DNA of 64,000 bases from contig NZ_OY284437.1 of the NCBI RefSeq assembly GCF_958304185.1, positions 124,001 through 188,000 on the forward strand, read 5' to 3'. The notes under the pieces are model-generated. The model searched no databases. It was not told the DNA's origin and worked only from the letters and a program-made list of their open reading frames with translations. The number at the start of each line of letters is the position of its first letter. Position 1 is the stretch's first letter. Positions 1-8,590 of this stretch are shown here, piece after piece. Made by a program: the position numbers and the translations under genes. Source of the DNA: an uncultured Erythrobacter sp. (GTDB taxonomy: Bacteria > Pseudomonadota > Alphaproteobacteria > Sphingomonadales > Sphingomonadaceae).

Positions 1-1289
1 GCGGCACCACGGTGGCGGTGGGCTATGACGGGCGGGTCAGCTCGCCGATGCTGGAACACGCGCTGGTCGAAGGCCTGACCGCGAGCGGCTGCGATGTGGT
101 GCGGATCGGCATGGGGGCGACCCCGATGCTGTATTACGCCGAAGCCTCAGCCGAGGAGGTGGATGGCGGCATTCAGATAACTGGCAGTCACAATCCCCCC
201 AATTACAATGGCTTCAAGATGGTCTTTCAGGGGCGCCCGTTCTTCGGCGCCGATATCCAGAAGCTCGGGGAACTGGCAGCAGACGGGGCGTTCGCCAGCG
301 GCACGGGCAACGTCACCACGCACGACATCCTTGGCGAATATGTCGAGCGCCTGCTCGAAGGCCTCGTCGGGATCGATCCCGCCAAGCTTGAAGGGTTGCG
401 GGTCGGCTGGGATGCCGGGAATGGCGCGGCGGGCCCCGCGCTCGAAGCGCTGGCGGCCCGGCTGCCGGGGGAACACCATCTGCTTTTCACTGAAGTTGAC
501 GGACATTTTCCCAACCACCATCCTGATCCGACGGTCGAAGCCAATCTGGTCGATCTGCGGGCACTCGTCGCGGAGAAGAACCTCGATTTCGGAATCGCTT
601 TCGACGGCGATGGCGACCGGATCGGTGCGATCGACGGCACGGGCCGGGTGATCTGGGGCGATCAGCTGTTGATGATCTATGCCGAGGATCTGCTGAAGAA
701 GCGGCCGCATTCCACGATTATCGCCGATGTGAAGGCCAGCCGCGCACTGTTTGAACGGGTGGCGGAACTGGGTGGCAAGCCGCTGATGTGGAAGACCGGC
801 CATTCGCTCATAAAGTCCAAAATGAAGGAAACGGGTGCGCCGCTCGCGGGGGAGATGAGTGGCCACGTGTTTTTCGCGGACGAGTATTACGGCTTTGATG
901 ACGCGCTCTACGCAGGAATACGGTTGCTCGCGGCCTCAGCCCGGCTCGGCAAGTCGGTGACCGAATTGCGCGGTGCGATCCCGCCAATGCTCAACACCCC
1001 CGAATTGCGGTTCCAAGTCGATGAAGTCCGCAAGTTTGCCGCCATGGCCGAAATCGCCGGACGGCTCACCTCCAACCCCGGCCCCGAGGTCGAGAGCGTC
1101 AACGCCACCGATGGCGTGCGGGTCAATACCGCTGACGGCTGGTGGCTGCTGCGCGCATCGAACACGCAGGACGTGCTGGTCGCCCGCGCGGAAAGCGAGA
1201 CGCCCGAGGGGCTCGAACGCCTGCTCGCGCAGATCGACGCGCAGCTGGCGGCATCGGGGCTGGAGCGCGGGGAATCGGTCGGGCACTGA
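1..1289 (+). CDS. phosphomannomutase/phosphoglucomutase, 5' end outside window
   Basis: Alpha-D-phosphohexomutase that moves phosphate between C6 and C1 of glucose or mannose, feeding nucleotide-sugar and surface polysaccharide synthesis in the cytoplasm. The reading frame is already open at the window edge (GTTVAVGYDGRVSS), so the gene starts upstream and the GTG at 12 is internal. About 428 residues are visible. The phosphoserine loop TGSHNPP lies near base 186, the metal-binding loop DGDGDR near base 605, the sugar-specificity loop GEMSGH near base 852 and the phosphate-binding RASNT motif near base 1156. Family enzymes are about 460 residues, so only some 30 residues are missing. Sequence alone does not separate manB/algC from pgm function. 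Confidence 0.9.
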   Translation, partial: GTTVAVGYDGRVSSPMLEHALVEGLTASGCDVVRIGMGATPMLYYAEASAEEVDGGIQITGSHNPPNYNGFKMVFQGRPFFGADIQKLGELAADGAFASGTGNVTTHDILGEYVERLLEGLVGIDPAKLEGLRVGWDAGNGAAGPALEALAARLPGEHHLLFTEVDGHFPNHHPDPTVEANLVDLRALVAEKNLDFGIAFDGDGDRIGAIDGTGRVIWGDQLLMIYAEDLLKKRPHSTIIADVKASRALFERVAELGGKPLMWKTGHSLIKSKMKETGAPLAGEMSGHVFFADEYYGFDDALYAGIRLLAASARLGKSVTELRGAIPPMLNTPELRFQVDEVRKFAAMAEIAGRLTSNPGPEVESVNATDGVRVNTADGWWLLRASNTQDVLVARAESETPEGLERLLAQIDAQLAASGLERGESVGH

Positions 1290-1408
1290 TGTGGTTTTGA
1301 AGCCCGCCTGCACGGTCTGAAAGACGACGCTCAAGGGCATATGAGACGCCGGACTGGTGCGCGCTGCGCTGGTGCGGCAGTGAGGTATCGAGAAACAGGA
1401 GAGATTCG

Positions 1409-2275
1409 ATGAAGCACCTTATGCTGGCCGCCGCCGCCCTGATCGCCCTGCCGGGCGCTCTTGCCGCGCAGGACACAGTGCCTGAGGCGACCGCCGCAAC
1501 CGCCGCCGACAGCGACGGCATGGACGAAGCGATGGCGAAGCTGCGCGGCATGTTCCCCGCCGAACCTCTCACCGCTGAGCAGCAAGCCCGCCTCCCCGCC
1601 GCCGAGCGTCTGATCGCGCGGATCATTCCCGAAGGCACCATGGCCGAGATGATCGACAAGATGATGGGCGGGGTCCTCGGCCCGATCATGGAGCTGGGCC
1701 CTGACGGCGCCGCAACCACCATCGCCCGGCAGATCGGCGTGGAGACCTATGCGCTGGATCTCGACGAGGCCAAGGCGGGTGAGCTTGCCAGCCTGTTCGA
1801 TCCCGCGTGGCAGGAGCGTCAGAAGCGCGAGGCGGCGCTGTTTCCCGAAATGATGCGCGACATGATGGCGACGATGGAGCCGACCATGCGCAAGGCGATG
1901 TCCGAGCTTTACGCGATCCGCTTCACGGACAGCGAACTGGCCGAGATCGACGGCTTCTTCGCCACCGCGACGGGGACCAAATATGCCCGCGAATCCTTCC
2001 TGATGGCGAGCGATCCGCGGGTCGCGGCGGCTTCGATGGACGCGATGCCGGCGATGATGGGCATGATCGGCGACATGGAGCGGCGCATGACCGAACGCAC
2101 CGCCGATTTGCCCGCGGCGCGCAGCTTCGATGCGCTGTCTGCGGCAGAACAGGCGAAGGTCGCCGAGCTGACCGGCTACAGCATTGACGAAATCAGGCAG
2201 AGCATCGCGATGCGGCAGAGTGACGATGCTGCGCTCGATGCTATGGCAACGGCTGCCGAGCAGCCCGACGAGTGA
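1409..2275 (+). CDS. exported DUF2059-like protein
   Basis: A 288-residue protein with a clear Sec signal peptide (MKHLMLAAAALIALPGALAAQ, cleavage near residue 20), so it is periplasmic. The body is rich in Met and acidic residues. It contains a segment resembling DUF2059 (around residues 125-200, AMSELYAIRFTDSELAEIDGFF), a helical domain of unknown function common in sphingomonads. A GGAGA ribosome site precedes the ATG. Its stop is directly followed by the helicase GTG start, so the two may be cotranscribed although no functional link is evident. Confidence 0.75.
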   Translation: MKHLMLAAAALIALPGALAAQDTVPEATAATAADSDGMDEAMAKLRGMFPAEPLTAEQQARLPAAERLIARIIPEGTMAEMIDKMMGGVLGPIMELGPDGAATTIARQIGVETYALDLDEAKAGELASLFDPAWQERQKREAALFPEMMRDMMATMEPTMRKAMSELYAIRFTDSELAEIDGFFATATGTKYARESFLMASDPRVAAASMDAMPAMMGMIGDMERRMTERTADLPAARSFDALSAAEQAKVAELTGYSIDEIRQSIAMRQSDDAALDAMATAAEQPDE

Positions 2276-2276
2276 C

Positions 2277-4766
2277 GTGAACCCGCCCGAACCTGGGCCC
2301 GACCCTGCCGTCCCGCCGCTGCCGCCTGAGATCGCGGGGTGGTTCGCCGCGCGCGGTTGGCGGGTGCGGCGGCATCAGTGGGAGATGCTGGCCAAGGCGC
2401 GGGAGGGCGCGCATGCCCTACTCGTCGCCGATACCGGGGCGGGCAAGACGCTGGCGGGGTTTCTGCCGACCTTGTGCGACTTTGCGCCCTCGGCCGGGAC
2501 GGTGCCGGGGGACGGGCTGCACACGCTCTACGTCTCGCCGTTGAAGGCACTGGCGCAGGATGTGAAGCGCAACCTGCTCACCCCGATTGAGGAGATCGGC
2601 CTCCCCATCCGGGTCGAAACCCGCAGCGGCGACACCCCTTCCGATCGCAAGAAACGCCAGCGGGAACGCCCGCCGCATATCCTGCTGACCACGCCCGAAA
2701 GCCTCTCGCTGCTGCTATCCTATCCCGAAAGCGCCGATCTGTTCGCAGGGCTGAAGCGCATCGTGATCGACGAGGTGCACGCCTTTGCCACCGACAAGCG
2801 CGGCGATCTGCTGGCGCTGAGTCTGGCGCGGCTGCACGCGCTCGCGCCCCATGCGCAGCGGGTGGCGCTGTCGGCCACGCTCGCCAACCCGCGTGATTTT
2901 CAGGAATGGCTCGCCCCGCAGGGCGCTGACGACGCAGGCGAAATCGCCGCCGCTGTGCTGGTGCTGGGGGAGGAGGGCGCCGATCCCGAGGTTGAAATCC
3001 TGCTCCCCATCGAAGAGCGTGTGCCGTGGGGCGGCCATGCCGGGCGCTGGGCCGTCCCGCAGCTTTACGCGGCGATCAAGGCCAACCGCACCACGCTGGT
3101 CTTCACCAACACGCGCTTTCTCGCCGAGTTCATCTTCCAGTGCCTGTGGGAAGAGAACGAGGATCACCTCCCCATTGGCATTCACCACGGCAGCCTCTCC
3201 ACAGAAGCGCGGCGCAAGGTGGAGGAGGCGATGGCGCGGGGGGAATTGCGCGCGCTGGTCTGCACCGCCAGCTTGGATCTCGGGATCGACTGGGGCGACA
3301 TTGATCTGGTGGTGCAGATGGGCGCACCCAAGGGATCATCGCGCCTGCTGCAACGGATCGGGCGGGCGGGGCACCGGCTTGACACGCCGAGCCGCGCGGT
3401 GCTGGTGCCGGGCAATCGCTTCGAATTCCTCGAAGCCATAGCGGCCAAGCAGGCGGTCGACGAAGGCCAGCGCGATGGCGAGGCGTTCCGGCCCGGCAGC
3501 TTGGATGTGCTCGCCCAGCACGTGATGGCCTGCGCCTGCGCCGCGCCGTTCCACGAAGACGCGCTGCTGGCTGAGATCAGGAGCGCCCTGGCCTATAGCT
3601 GGGTCGACCAAGCGACCTTCGCCCGCGTGCTGAGCTTCGTGTCGAACGGAGGCTATGCGCTCAAAGCCTATGACCGGTTCCAGCGCATCGTGCGGGCGAA
3701 GGACGGCACCTGGCGGCTGGCTCACCCCAATCAGGCGCAGCGGCACCGGATGAACGCGGGGATCATCGTTGATAGCGAAATGCTCACTGTGCGGTTCAAG
3801 AACGGCCGCAGCCTTGGCACGGTCGAGGAGCGGTTCGCCGCGCAGCTTTCCCCCGGTGACACCTTCTTCTTTGCCGGCATGAGCCTTGAGGTCGAGGGCG
3901 TGAAGGACATGGACGTGGTGGTGCGCGCCGCCAAGAAGTCCGCCACCATCCCGAGCTATGGCGGGCTGCGCCTGCCGCTCACCACCCACCTCTCCACCCG
4001 CGTTCAGGCGCTGCTTTCGGACAGGGCGGGGTGGGGGCAGTTTCCCGATGATGTGCGCGAATGGCTGGAGATGCAGGACTACCGCTCCCGCCTGCCCGCA
4101 CCGGGCGAGCTGCTGGTCGAAAGCTTCCCGCACGGCGGCAAGCATTACACCGCCTATTACACCTTCGAAGGCTGGAACGCGAACCAGAGCCTTGGGATGC
4201 TGATCACCCGGCGGATGGAAGATCGCGGGCTGCTCCCCGGCGGGTTCGTGGCGAATGACTATTGCCTCGCGGTTTGGGGGCTAAAGCCAGTGACCGATCC
4301 GGTGCCGCTGCTCTCACCCGATATTCTGACCGACGAATTTGTCGAATGGGTCACCGAAAGCCACCTGCTCCGCCGCGCGTTTCGCGAGGTCGCGGTGATC
4401 AGCGGGCTCGTCGAACGCCAGCATCCCGGCCAGAAGAAGACCGGCAAGCAGGTCACCTTCTCGACCGATCTGATCTACGATGTGCTCAAGAAATACGAGC
4501 CTGATCATGTGTTGATCGAGGCGGCCTGGGCCGATGCGCGGGCGCGGATGACGGACGTTGGCCGGCTGGCGGCGCTGCTGGAGCGGTCAGAGCGTGAGCT
4601 GATCCACGTCGTCCTCGACCGCGTCTCACCGCTCGCGGTGCCGGTAATGACGATGATCGGGCGCGAGGCGGTGCCGCAGGGGGCGGTGGATGACGAACTG
4701 CTGCTCGAAGCCGAGGGCCTGATCGCGGCGGCGATGCGGCCTGACCTGCCGCTGGAGGGGGAATGA
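2277..4766 (+). CDS. ligase-associated DEXH-box DNA helicase (Lhr-like)
   Basis: Superfamily 2 helicase of the type found with an ATP-dependent DNA ligase and nuclease in bacterial DNA-damage-response loci. Motif I (ADTGAGKT) is near residue 52, the DEVH box (VIDEVHAF) near residue 165, motif III SAT near residue 200, and motifs V/VI (TASLDLGIDWGD, RIGRAGHR) at residues 330-360. A long C-terminal winged-helix/Lhr region follows. The GTG at 2277, just after the upstream stop at 2275, is chosen: it gives 829 residues, typical for the family. Upstream ATGs at 2226 and 2238 would overlap the previous gene by about 40-50 bases. The usual partners (ligase, PdeM phosphoesterase, exonuclease) are not next to it here. 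Confidence 0.9.
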   Translation: MNPPEPGPDPAVPPLPPEIAGWFAARGWRVRRHQWEMLAKAREGAHALLVADTGAGKTLAGFLPTLCDFAPSAGTVPGDGLHTLYVSPLKALAQDVKRNLLTPIEEIGLPIRVETRSGDTPSDRKKRQRERPPHILLTTPESLSLLLSYPESADLFAGLKRIVIDEVHAFATDKRGDLLALSLARLHALAPHAQRVALSATLANPRDFQEWLAPQGADDAGEIAAAVLVLGEEGADPEVEILLPIEERVPWGGHAGRWAVPQLYAAIKANRTTLVFTNTRFLAEFIFQCLWEENEDHLPIGIHHGSLSTEARRKVEEAMARGELRALVCTASLDLGIDWGDIDLVVQMGAPKGSSRLLQRIGRAGHRLDTPSRAVLVPGNRFEFLEAIAAKQAVDEGQRDGEAFRPGSLDVLAQHVMACACAAPFHEDALLAEIRSALAYSWVDQATFARVLSFVSNGGYALKAYDRFQRIVRAKDGTWRLAHPNQAQRHRMNAGIIVDSEMLTVRFKNGRSLGTVEERFAAQLSPGDTFFFAGMSLEVEGVKDMDVVVRAAKKSATIPSYGGLRLPLTTHLSTRVQALLSDRAGWGQFPDDVREWLEMQDYRSRLPAPGELLVESFPHGGKHYTAYYTFEGWNANQSLGMLITRRMEDRGLLPGGFVANDYCLAVWGLKPVTDPVPLLSPDILTDEFVEWVTESHLLRRAFREVAVISGLVERQHPGQKKTGKQVTFSTDLIYDVLKKYEPDHVLIEAAWADARARMTDVGRLAALLERSERELIHVVLDRVSPLAVPVMTMIGREAVPQGAVDDELLLEAEGLIAAAMRPDLPLEGE

Positions 4767-4785
4767 CCCCCCCAGCAGCGACGGC

Positions 4786-5220
4786 TCAGAAGTTGCGATA
4801 CCGGTCATTGCCGACAAAGGTAAAACCCTTGGCGCCTTCCTCGCGGATCAGGGCGATGGTGCGGGCGGCGGTGTTGTAGCTCGCGTGCTTGTCCGGGGCG
4901 AAGCGCAGCACTGCTGGCGTTGCCAGCTCGGCTGCCGCGGCCACTTGTGCGCGCAGTGCCTGGGCCGAGACGGTGGTGCCGTTCCATGCAAGGCGATCCG
5001 CTGCATCAATGGTGATGGTGTTCTGATCCAGCACTGGCAGGCTCGGTTCCCGGCGCTCACCCGGCAGGTCGACCGGTGTGACGTTCACCTGCACCGGCAT
5101 GGCGAGGATCATCACGATCAGCAGCACCAGCAACACGTCGATGAAGGGGGTGACATTCATCTCGCTAATCGGGCGGGGGCGGGGGGCGTAGAGGTTGGGG
5201 CGGGTCACGATATGCGGCAT
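4786..5220 (-). CDS. exbD: ExbD/TolR family biopolymer transport protein (copy 1)
   Basis: Inner-membrane ExbD subunit of the proton-driven TonB energising complex. Of 144 residues, a short cytoplasmic N-terminus with the conserved SEMNVTPFIDVLLVLLIVMI segment (residues 18-37, proton-relay Asp in FIDV) leads into a single membrane helix. The periplasmic domain ends in FVGNDRYRNF. The same C-terminal motif occurs in copy 2, marking recent paralogy. An AGGAG site precedes the ATG. It is separated from copy 2 by 328 bases carrying a terminator, a parS site and tandem repeats, so it is probably transcribed at least partly on its own. Confidence 0.9.
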   Translation of the reverse strand: MPHIVTRPNLYAPRPRPISEMNVTPFIDVLLVLLIVMILAMPVQVNVTPVDLPGERREPSLPVLDQNTITIDAADRLAWNGTTVSAQALRAQVAAAAELATPAVLRFAPDKHASYNTAARTIALIREEGAKGFTFVGNDRYRNF

Positions 5221-5309
5221 GTTCGCTCTCCTGATTCAGAGCGGGCCTGCGGGATGGCACCCCCTCTGACTCCTCAGAGAATATCGCAAAAAGAACAGGT
5301 TGCCTAACG

Positions 5310-5321
5310 CGTACCGGTACG
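5310..5321. promoter_or_regulatory. 12-bp perfect palindrome upstream of exbD copy 1
   Basis: CGTACCGGTACG is self-complementary and lies about 90 bases upstream of the exbD start. It could be an operator for a dimeric regulator; no specific family is recognised. Confidence 0.3.
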
Positions 5322-5364
5322 GGGAGCGCAACCGATCACCACTACTGAGCCGATGTTCCCGAAA

Positions 5365-5380
5365 TGTTTCACGTGAAACA
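5365..5380. other. parS centromere-like site (ParB binding)
   Basis: TGTTTCACGTGAAACA is a perfect match to the bacterial chromosomal parS consensus. The palindrome extends to 20 bases (AATGTTTCACGTGAAACATT, 5363-5382). ParB loads here and spreads, organising origin segregation. Chromosomal parS sites usually cluster near oriC, so this window may lie in the origin-proximal part of the chromosome. No parA/parB or dnaA is in the window, and no second copy was seen. Confidence 0.85.
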
Positions 5381-5406
5381 TTGGGGCGGACTAAGGCGCC
5401 CACAAA

Positions 5407-5445
5407 GCAAAAGGGGCGCCGCGAACCTGTCGCAGCGCCCCCTTT
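5407..5445 (-). terminator. rho-independent terminator after exbD copy 2
   Basis: Read on the minus strand: a GC-rich stem starting AAAGGGGGCGC, a loop around GACAGGTTC, and a closing arm GCGCCCCTTTT followed by GCTTT. It lies downstream of exbD copy 2 in the direction of transcription and would separate it from copy 1. Confidence 0.7.
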
Positions 5446-5454
5446 GATGATCGT

Positions 5455-5520
5455 ATAACCGCTGCATAACCGCTGCATAACCGCTGCATAACCGCTGCAT
5501 AACCGGGCGATAACCGGCCT
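5455..5520. repeat. 11-bp tandem repeat, six units
   Basis: Four identical units ATAACCGCTGC (5455, 5466, 5477, 5488) are followed by two diverged units ATAACCGGGCG and ATAACCGGCCT. The period is close to one DNA helical turn. The array is non-coding and lies 75 bases from parS, just beyond the exbD copy 2 stop. Confidence 0.9.
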
Positions 5521-5548
5521 AAGACCGGTCAACCACCGGGCCGAGGGC

Positions 5549-5980
5549 TTACTTGCCGAAGTTGCGATACTTGTCGTTGCCGACGAAGCCGAACTTGGTC
5601 ACGCCCGATCCCTTGATGTCGTTCAGCACCCGGGCTGACAGCGCATAGCTGGCCAGCGGCTCAGGCTCGAACTGCAATTCGGGCTCGACCGAGAGGGTCA
5701 GGCTCTGTTGCAGCGTTGCGACCAGTTCGCCTTCGGTCAGCGGGGTGCCGTTCCACAGGATCTGGTCACCCGCCGTCAGCACCACCTTGTTCTTGATCGG
5801 ATCGATCGGCGGCGGATTGGTCGGCGGTTGCGGCGTCGGCAGATCGATGTCGACCGAGTGGGTCGCCACCGGGATGGTGATGATGAACATGATCAGCAGA
5901 ACGAGCAAAACGTCGATCAGCGGCGTCATGTTCATTTCCATCATCGGCTCGCCGTCAAGCTTGCCTCCAGACATTCCCAT
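5549..5980 (-). CDS. exbD: ExbD/TolR family biopolymer transport protein (copy 2)
   Basis: A 143-residue inner-membrane subunit of the ExbB-ExbD-TonB motor. MEMNMTPLIDVLLVLLIMFI near residues 15-34 holds the membrane helix and the proton-relay Asp. The periplasmic domain ends in FVGNDKYRNFGK. A strong AAGGAG site lies 7 bases before the ATG. It follows copy 3 by 29 bases and is the last gene before the terminator at 5407-5445, so tonB-exbB-exbD-exbD forms one operon. Confidence 0.9.
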   Translation of the reverse strand: MGMSGGKLDGEPMMEMNMTPLIDVLLVLLIMFIITIPVATHSVDIDLPTPQPPTNPPPIDPIKNKVVLTAGDQILWNGTPLTEGELVATLQQSLTLSVEPELQFEPEPLASYALSARVLNDIKGSGVTKFGFVGNDKYRNFGK

Positions 5981-6009
5981 GTCAGTTACTCCTTAAGTTC
6001 GCTGGCAGG

Positions 6010-6540
6010 TCAGCCGTTCGGATCGACGGGGTTCGAAATGAACCCGACGACCGGATAGCCGGCGCGCTGGATGTTGTAGATCGTGCCTGCAACGCACTGC
6101 CACGGGGCGTTGACGTCGCCGCGGATGTGAACCTGCGGGATATCCTCAGGATTGGCCATCAGCGCTTCGGCACCGCCGGCCCGCTTGACGATGGCGTCGA
6201 GCTTCTTGAACGCCTGTTCCTGCAGTTCTTCGGACGTCACCGGGGTGATGTTGTTGATGTACACCCGGCATTGGCCATTGCGCGAGGCGCCGGCAAAGCC
6301 CGGTTGCCCGGCGCTGACACCGGCATCATCAGTCGCGCTAACGGTGACGAGCAGGTTTTCGACCTTGTCCTTCGATTCCAGCGATTCGAAAACCGGAATT
6401 TCCAGCTTTTCGATGGTCTGGATCGCGACCGGAACCGCGATGAGGAAGATGATCAGGAGCACCAGCATCACGTCCACCAACGGCGTGGTGTTGATGTCGG
6501 ACATGGGGGTATCGACCCCGCCTCCCGTAGAAATCGCCAT
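6010..6540 (-). CDS. exbD: ExbD/TolR family biopolymer transport protein (copy 3)
   Basis: A 176-residue ExbD homologue, longer than the other two. The helix segment DINTTPLVDVMLVLLIIFLI (residues 14-33) carries the conserved Asp. The larger periplasmic domain includes an insert of about 30 residues with a Cys (NGQCRVYINN). Its C-terminus differs from copies 1 and 2, so it probably plays a non-equivalent role in the complex. It lies 130 bases downstream of exbB. Confidence 0.88.
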   Translation of the reverse strand: MAISTGGGVDTPMSDINTTPLVDVMLVLLIIFLIAVPVAIQTIEKLEIPVFESLESKDKVENLLVTVSATDDAGVSAGQPGFAGASRNGQCRVYINNITPVTSEELQEQAFKKLDAIVKRAGGAEALMANPEDIPQVHIRGDVNAPWQCVAGTIYNIQRAGYPVVGFISNPVDPNG

Positions 6541-6670
6541 TGTGAATTCCTAGCCTGTCAAAACATTGACTTGAAACGCCTACCCGGTTCCGCGGCCGTG
6601 GCAGGCCGGGAGCCGGGCAGTGGTGGGAGCGGCCACGAGGGACGCTCCCACCGACTGTCGGCCATGACGA

Positions 6671-7444
6671 TCAGGACTTGTTGAGCGTCGGGTTGGCGGC
6701 CGGCTTGGCAGCGGGCTTGGCAGCCGGAGCAGCCGCAACCACCGCCGGCTTCACGGCGCCGTTCGAGTTCATATAGGCCAGCAGATCGGTCGAGAAGGTG
6801 CTGAGCATGGCCGCGATCTTGCGGTTGCGCGACTGGAGCCAGTTGAACGCGAACACCGCAGGCACAGCGACCAGCAGGCCGATGGCGGTCATGATCAGCG
6901 CTTCACCGACCGGGCCAGCGACCTTGTCGATCGAGGCGTTACCGGCGATGCCGATGTTGATCAGCGCGCGGTAAATCCCGATCACGGTGCCGAGCAGACC
7001 AACGAACGGTGCAGTCGCACCCACGGTGGCGAGGAACGGCAGGCCGCCCGCGAGCACCGCGTTGATCGAATCTTCCGAACGCTGCAGCGAACCGTGCATG
7101 TAGTCATGCGATTCCAGAGCGTCGGTCATCTTGCCGTGCTCGTCCTGGGCCTTCACCGCATCGTCGGCGAGCTGGCGCCACGGGCCGTCCTTGTCCAGCT
7201 TGGTCGCGCCTTCCTTGAGGCTGCCGGCGCGCCAGAACTGGGTCTGCACGGCGTTGTACTGCTTCATCACCTTGTTCTGTTCGAACAGCTTGGTGAACAT
7301 GATGTAGAACGAGCCGACCGACATGATCACCATGATGGTGAGGATCGACCAGGCAACCGGGCCGCCCTCACGCATGGCTTCGACGAAGCCGAACTTGCTT
7401 TCGGGCGCTGCATCAGCGGCGGCGGCGAGAAGGTAAAGGTTCAT
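6671..7444 (-). CDS. exbB: MotA/TolQ/ExbB proton channel family protein
   Basis: A 257-residue inner-membrane protein forming the pentameric proton channel of the TonB energising complex. An N-terminal helix lies at residues 32-52, followed by a long cytoplasmic loop. Two further helices at about residues 135-160 (LPFLATVGATAPFVGLLGTV, the TolQ/ExbB signature) and 175-205 complete the topology. The C-terminal tail is Ala/Pro/Lys-rich (about residues 230-257). An AAAAGGA site precedes the ATG. It sits between tonB and the exbD genes on the same strand. Confidence 0.92.
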   Translation of the reverse strand: MNLYLLAAAADAAPESKFGFVEAMREGGPVAWSILTIMVIMSVGSFYIMFTKLFEQNKVMKQYNAVQTQFWRAGSLKEGATKLDKDGPWRQLADDAVKAQDEHGKMTDALESHDYMHGSLQRSEDSINAVLAGGLPFLATVGATAPFVGLLGTVIGIYRALINIGIAGNASIDKVAGPVGEALIMTAIGLLVAVPAVFAFNWLQSRNRKIAAMLSTFSTDLLAYMNSNGAVKPAVVAAAPAAKPAAKPAANPTLNKS

Positions 7445-7511
7445 TGCGAAAAGTCCTTTTGAAAAATTGTCCCGTGGCGGGCGGCGCGGCGCCGCCTACC
7501 GGATTGATCCG

Positions 7512-8195
7512 TCAGTTCAGCTTGTAGGTAATGCGCGTGGACCAGCTGGCGCTGATCGGGTCACCGGCGTCGTTCAGGGCCGGGTCGAACCGTCCGTAAC
7601 GTTCGAGGTCCTTGCAGGCCGCAGCATCAAGGATGTCCGATCCGCTGGATGAGGTGACCGAACAGCCTGTGGCCTTGCCATCAGGAGTCACGGTGACACG
7701 CACGCCCACGGTGCCTTCGATTTCTTCCTGCGCAGCACGGCGCGGGTAGTTGTCCTGAATGCGGGCGGCCCAACTCCGCTGACCCTTCGGCTGAACGCCG
7801 CGTGCCTTGGACGGCGGTCTGGCAACCGGCTCAGCCGGTCGCACCGGTTCCGGCGTCACATCAGGTCTGCGGAATACCTCTTGAGGCGTTTCGCGCTGGG
7901 TGGTCTGGATCGGCGATTCCCGCGGCATTTCGATCAGCGATTCCGGCGCATTGGGCGGCGGAGGCGAGACCGGCTCAGGGGTATCTGGCTCCGGCGGCGG
8001 CGGCTCATCCGGTTCTGGCGGCGGCTCCTCTTCCTTGACTTCCACAGTGGTCACACGTTCGATCGCCTCCTTGACGGCGTCGACGGCAAGAAAGACGACC
8101 ATGCCCAGACCGACACTACCGACAATCGCTAATGCGATAATCAGTGCGACAAGCTTGGGGCCGGTCAACCCTTGTTGTTGGCTAGCGTAGGACAT
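7512..8195 (-). CDS. tonB: TonB energy-transducing protein
   Basis: TonB couples the ExbBD motor to outer-membrane receptors. From the ATG at 8195 it has 227 residues: one N-terminal membrane helix (residues 15-41, LVALIIALAIVGSVGLGMVV), a proline/glutamate-rich periplasmic spacer (residues 50-90, runs of EEEPPPEPDEPPPPEP), and a C-terminal TonB domain (from about residue 140, SWAARIQDNYPRRAAQEEIEG). A TTG six codons upstream is possible, but the GGAGAG site fits the ATG. It heads the operon and is the natural partner of the receptor at 40.7-43.3 kb, although that receptor lies in a separate regulon. Confidence 0.93.
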   Translation of the reverse strand: MSYASQQQGLTGPKLVALIIALAIVGSVGLGMVVFLAVDAVKEAIERVTTVEVKEEEPPPEPDEPPPPEPDTPEPVSPPPPNAPESLIEMPRESPIQTTQRETPQEVFRRPDVTPEPVRPAEPVARPPSKARGVQPKGQRSWAARIQDNYPRRAAQEEIEGTVGVRVTVTPDGKATGCSVTSSSGSDILDAAACKDLERYGRFDPALNDAGDPISASWSTRITYKLN

Positions 8196-8590
8196 CCAGC
8201 GCTTTCTCTCCAAATACTAGCCGATCACGAGGATCGGCAAACTCCCCACCCCCCGGCCATAACGGCAGGTTGGCGGATCCCGGTCATTTCGGTCCTCCCA
8301 CGCCGGGACAAGAAATACGGGCCAGCGCAATACGCATGGCCCGAAACCTTCCCCGGCTGGTACATTCTGAGCAAAACAACCCAGTCTGCAACCTGAACTG
8401 TTCCCGCGGCAATGTCCCCAGTCCCGCGCAATCAGTCACTCGGGCTTTAACGGGCATCCCCTAGCCGATCAAACCCTTTTGCGGTTCATAGCCAATTCAC
8501 TGCGAGCCATGTGCAACAAGCACTGCTAAACTGCGGTCAAGCGGTCGTTCGTCAGGGGCCGTCACAGGGCCATAGGTTAAGGATGAATTA
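8196..8590. promoter_or_regulatory. 395-base divergent region between tonB and the exported protein gene
   Basis: No gene seen. An 11-bp direct repeat CTAGCCGATCA occurs at 8217-8227 and 8461-8471, one copy on each side of the region. The first copy overlaps a perfect inverted repeat GCCGATC-ACGAG-GATCGGC (8220-8238) in the tonB 5' leader. CTAG is generally rare in such genomes, so a shared operator is plausible. No Fur box was recognised. Confidence 0.45.

Larger units (their letters stand above)
5221..5548. other. 328-base intergenic region between exbD copies 1 and 2
   Basis: No convincing gene. In order it holds a 12-bp palindrome (5310-5321), a parS site (5365-5380), a minus-strand terminator hairpin (5407-5445) and a run of 11-bp tandem repeats (5455-5520), each listed separately. 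Short open frames here lack coding character. Confidence 0.7.

Noticed and set aside
5455-5520. CRISPR array
   Set aside because: Units are 11 bases with no spacers and no cas genes; it is a simple tandem repeat.
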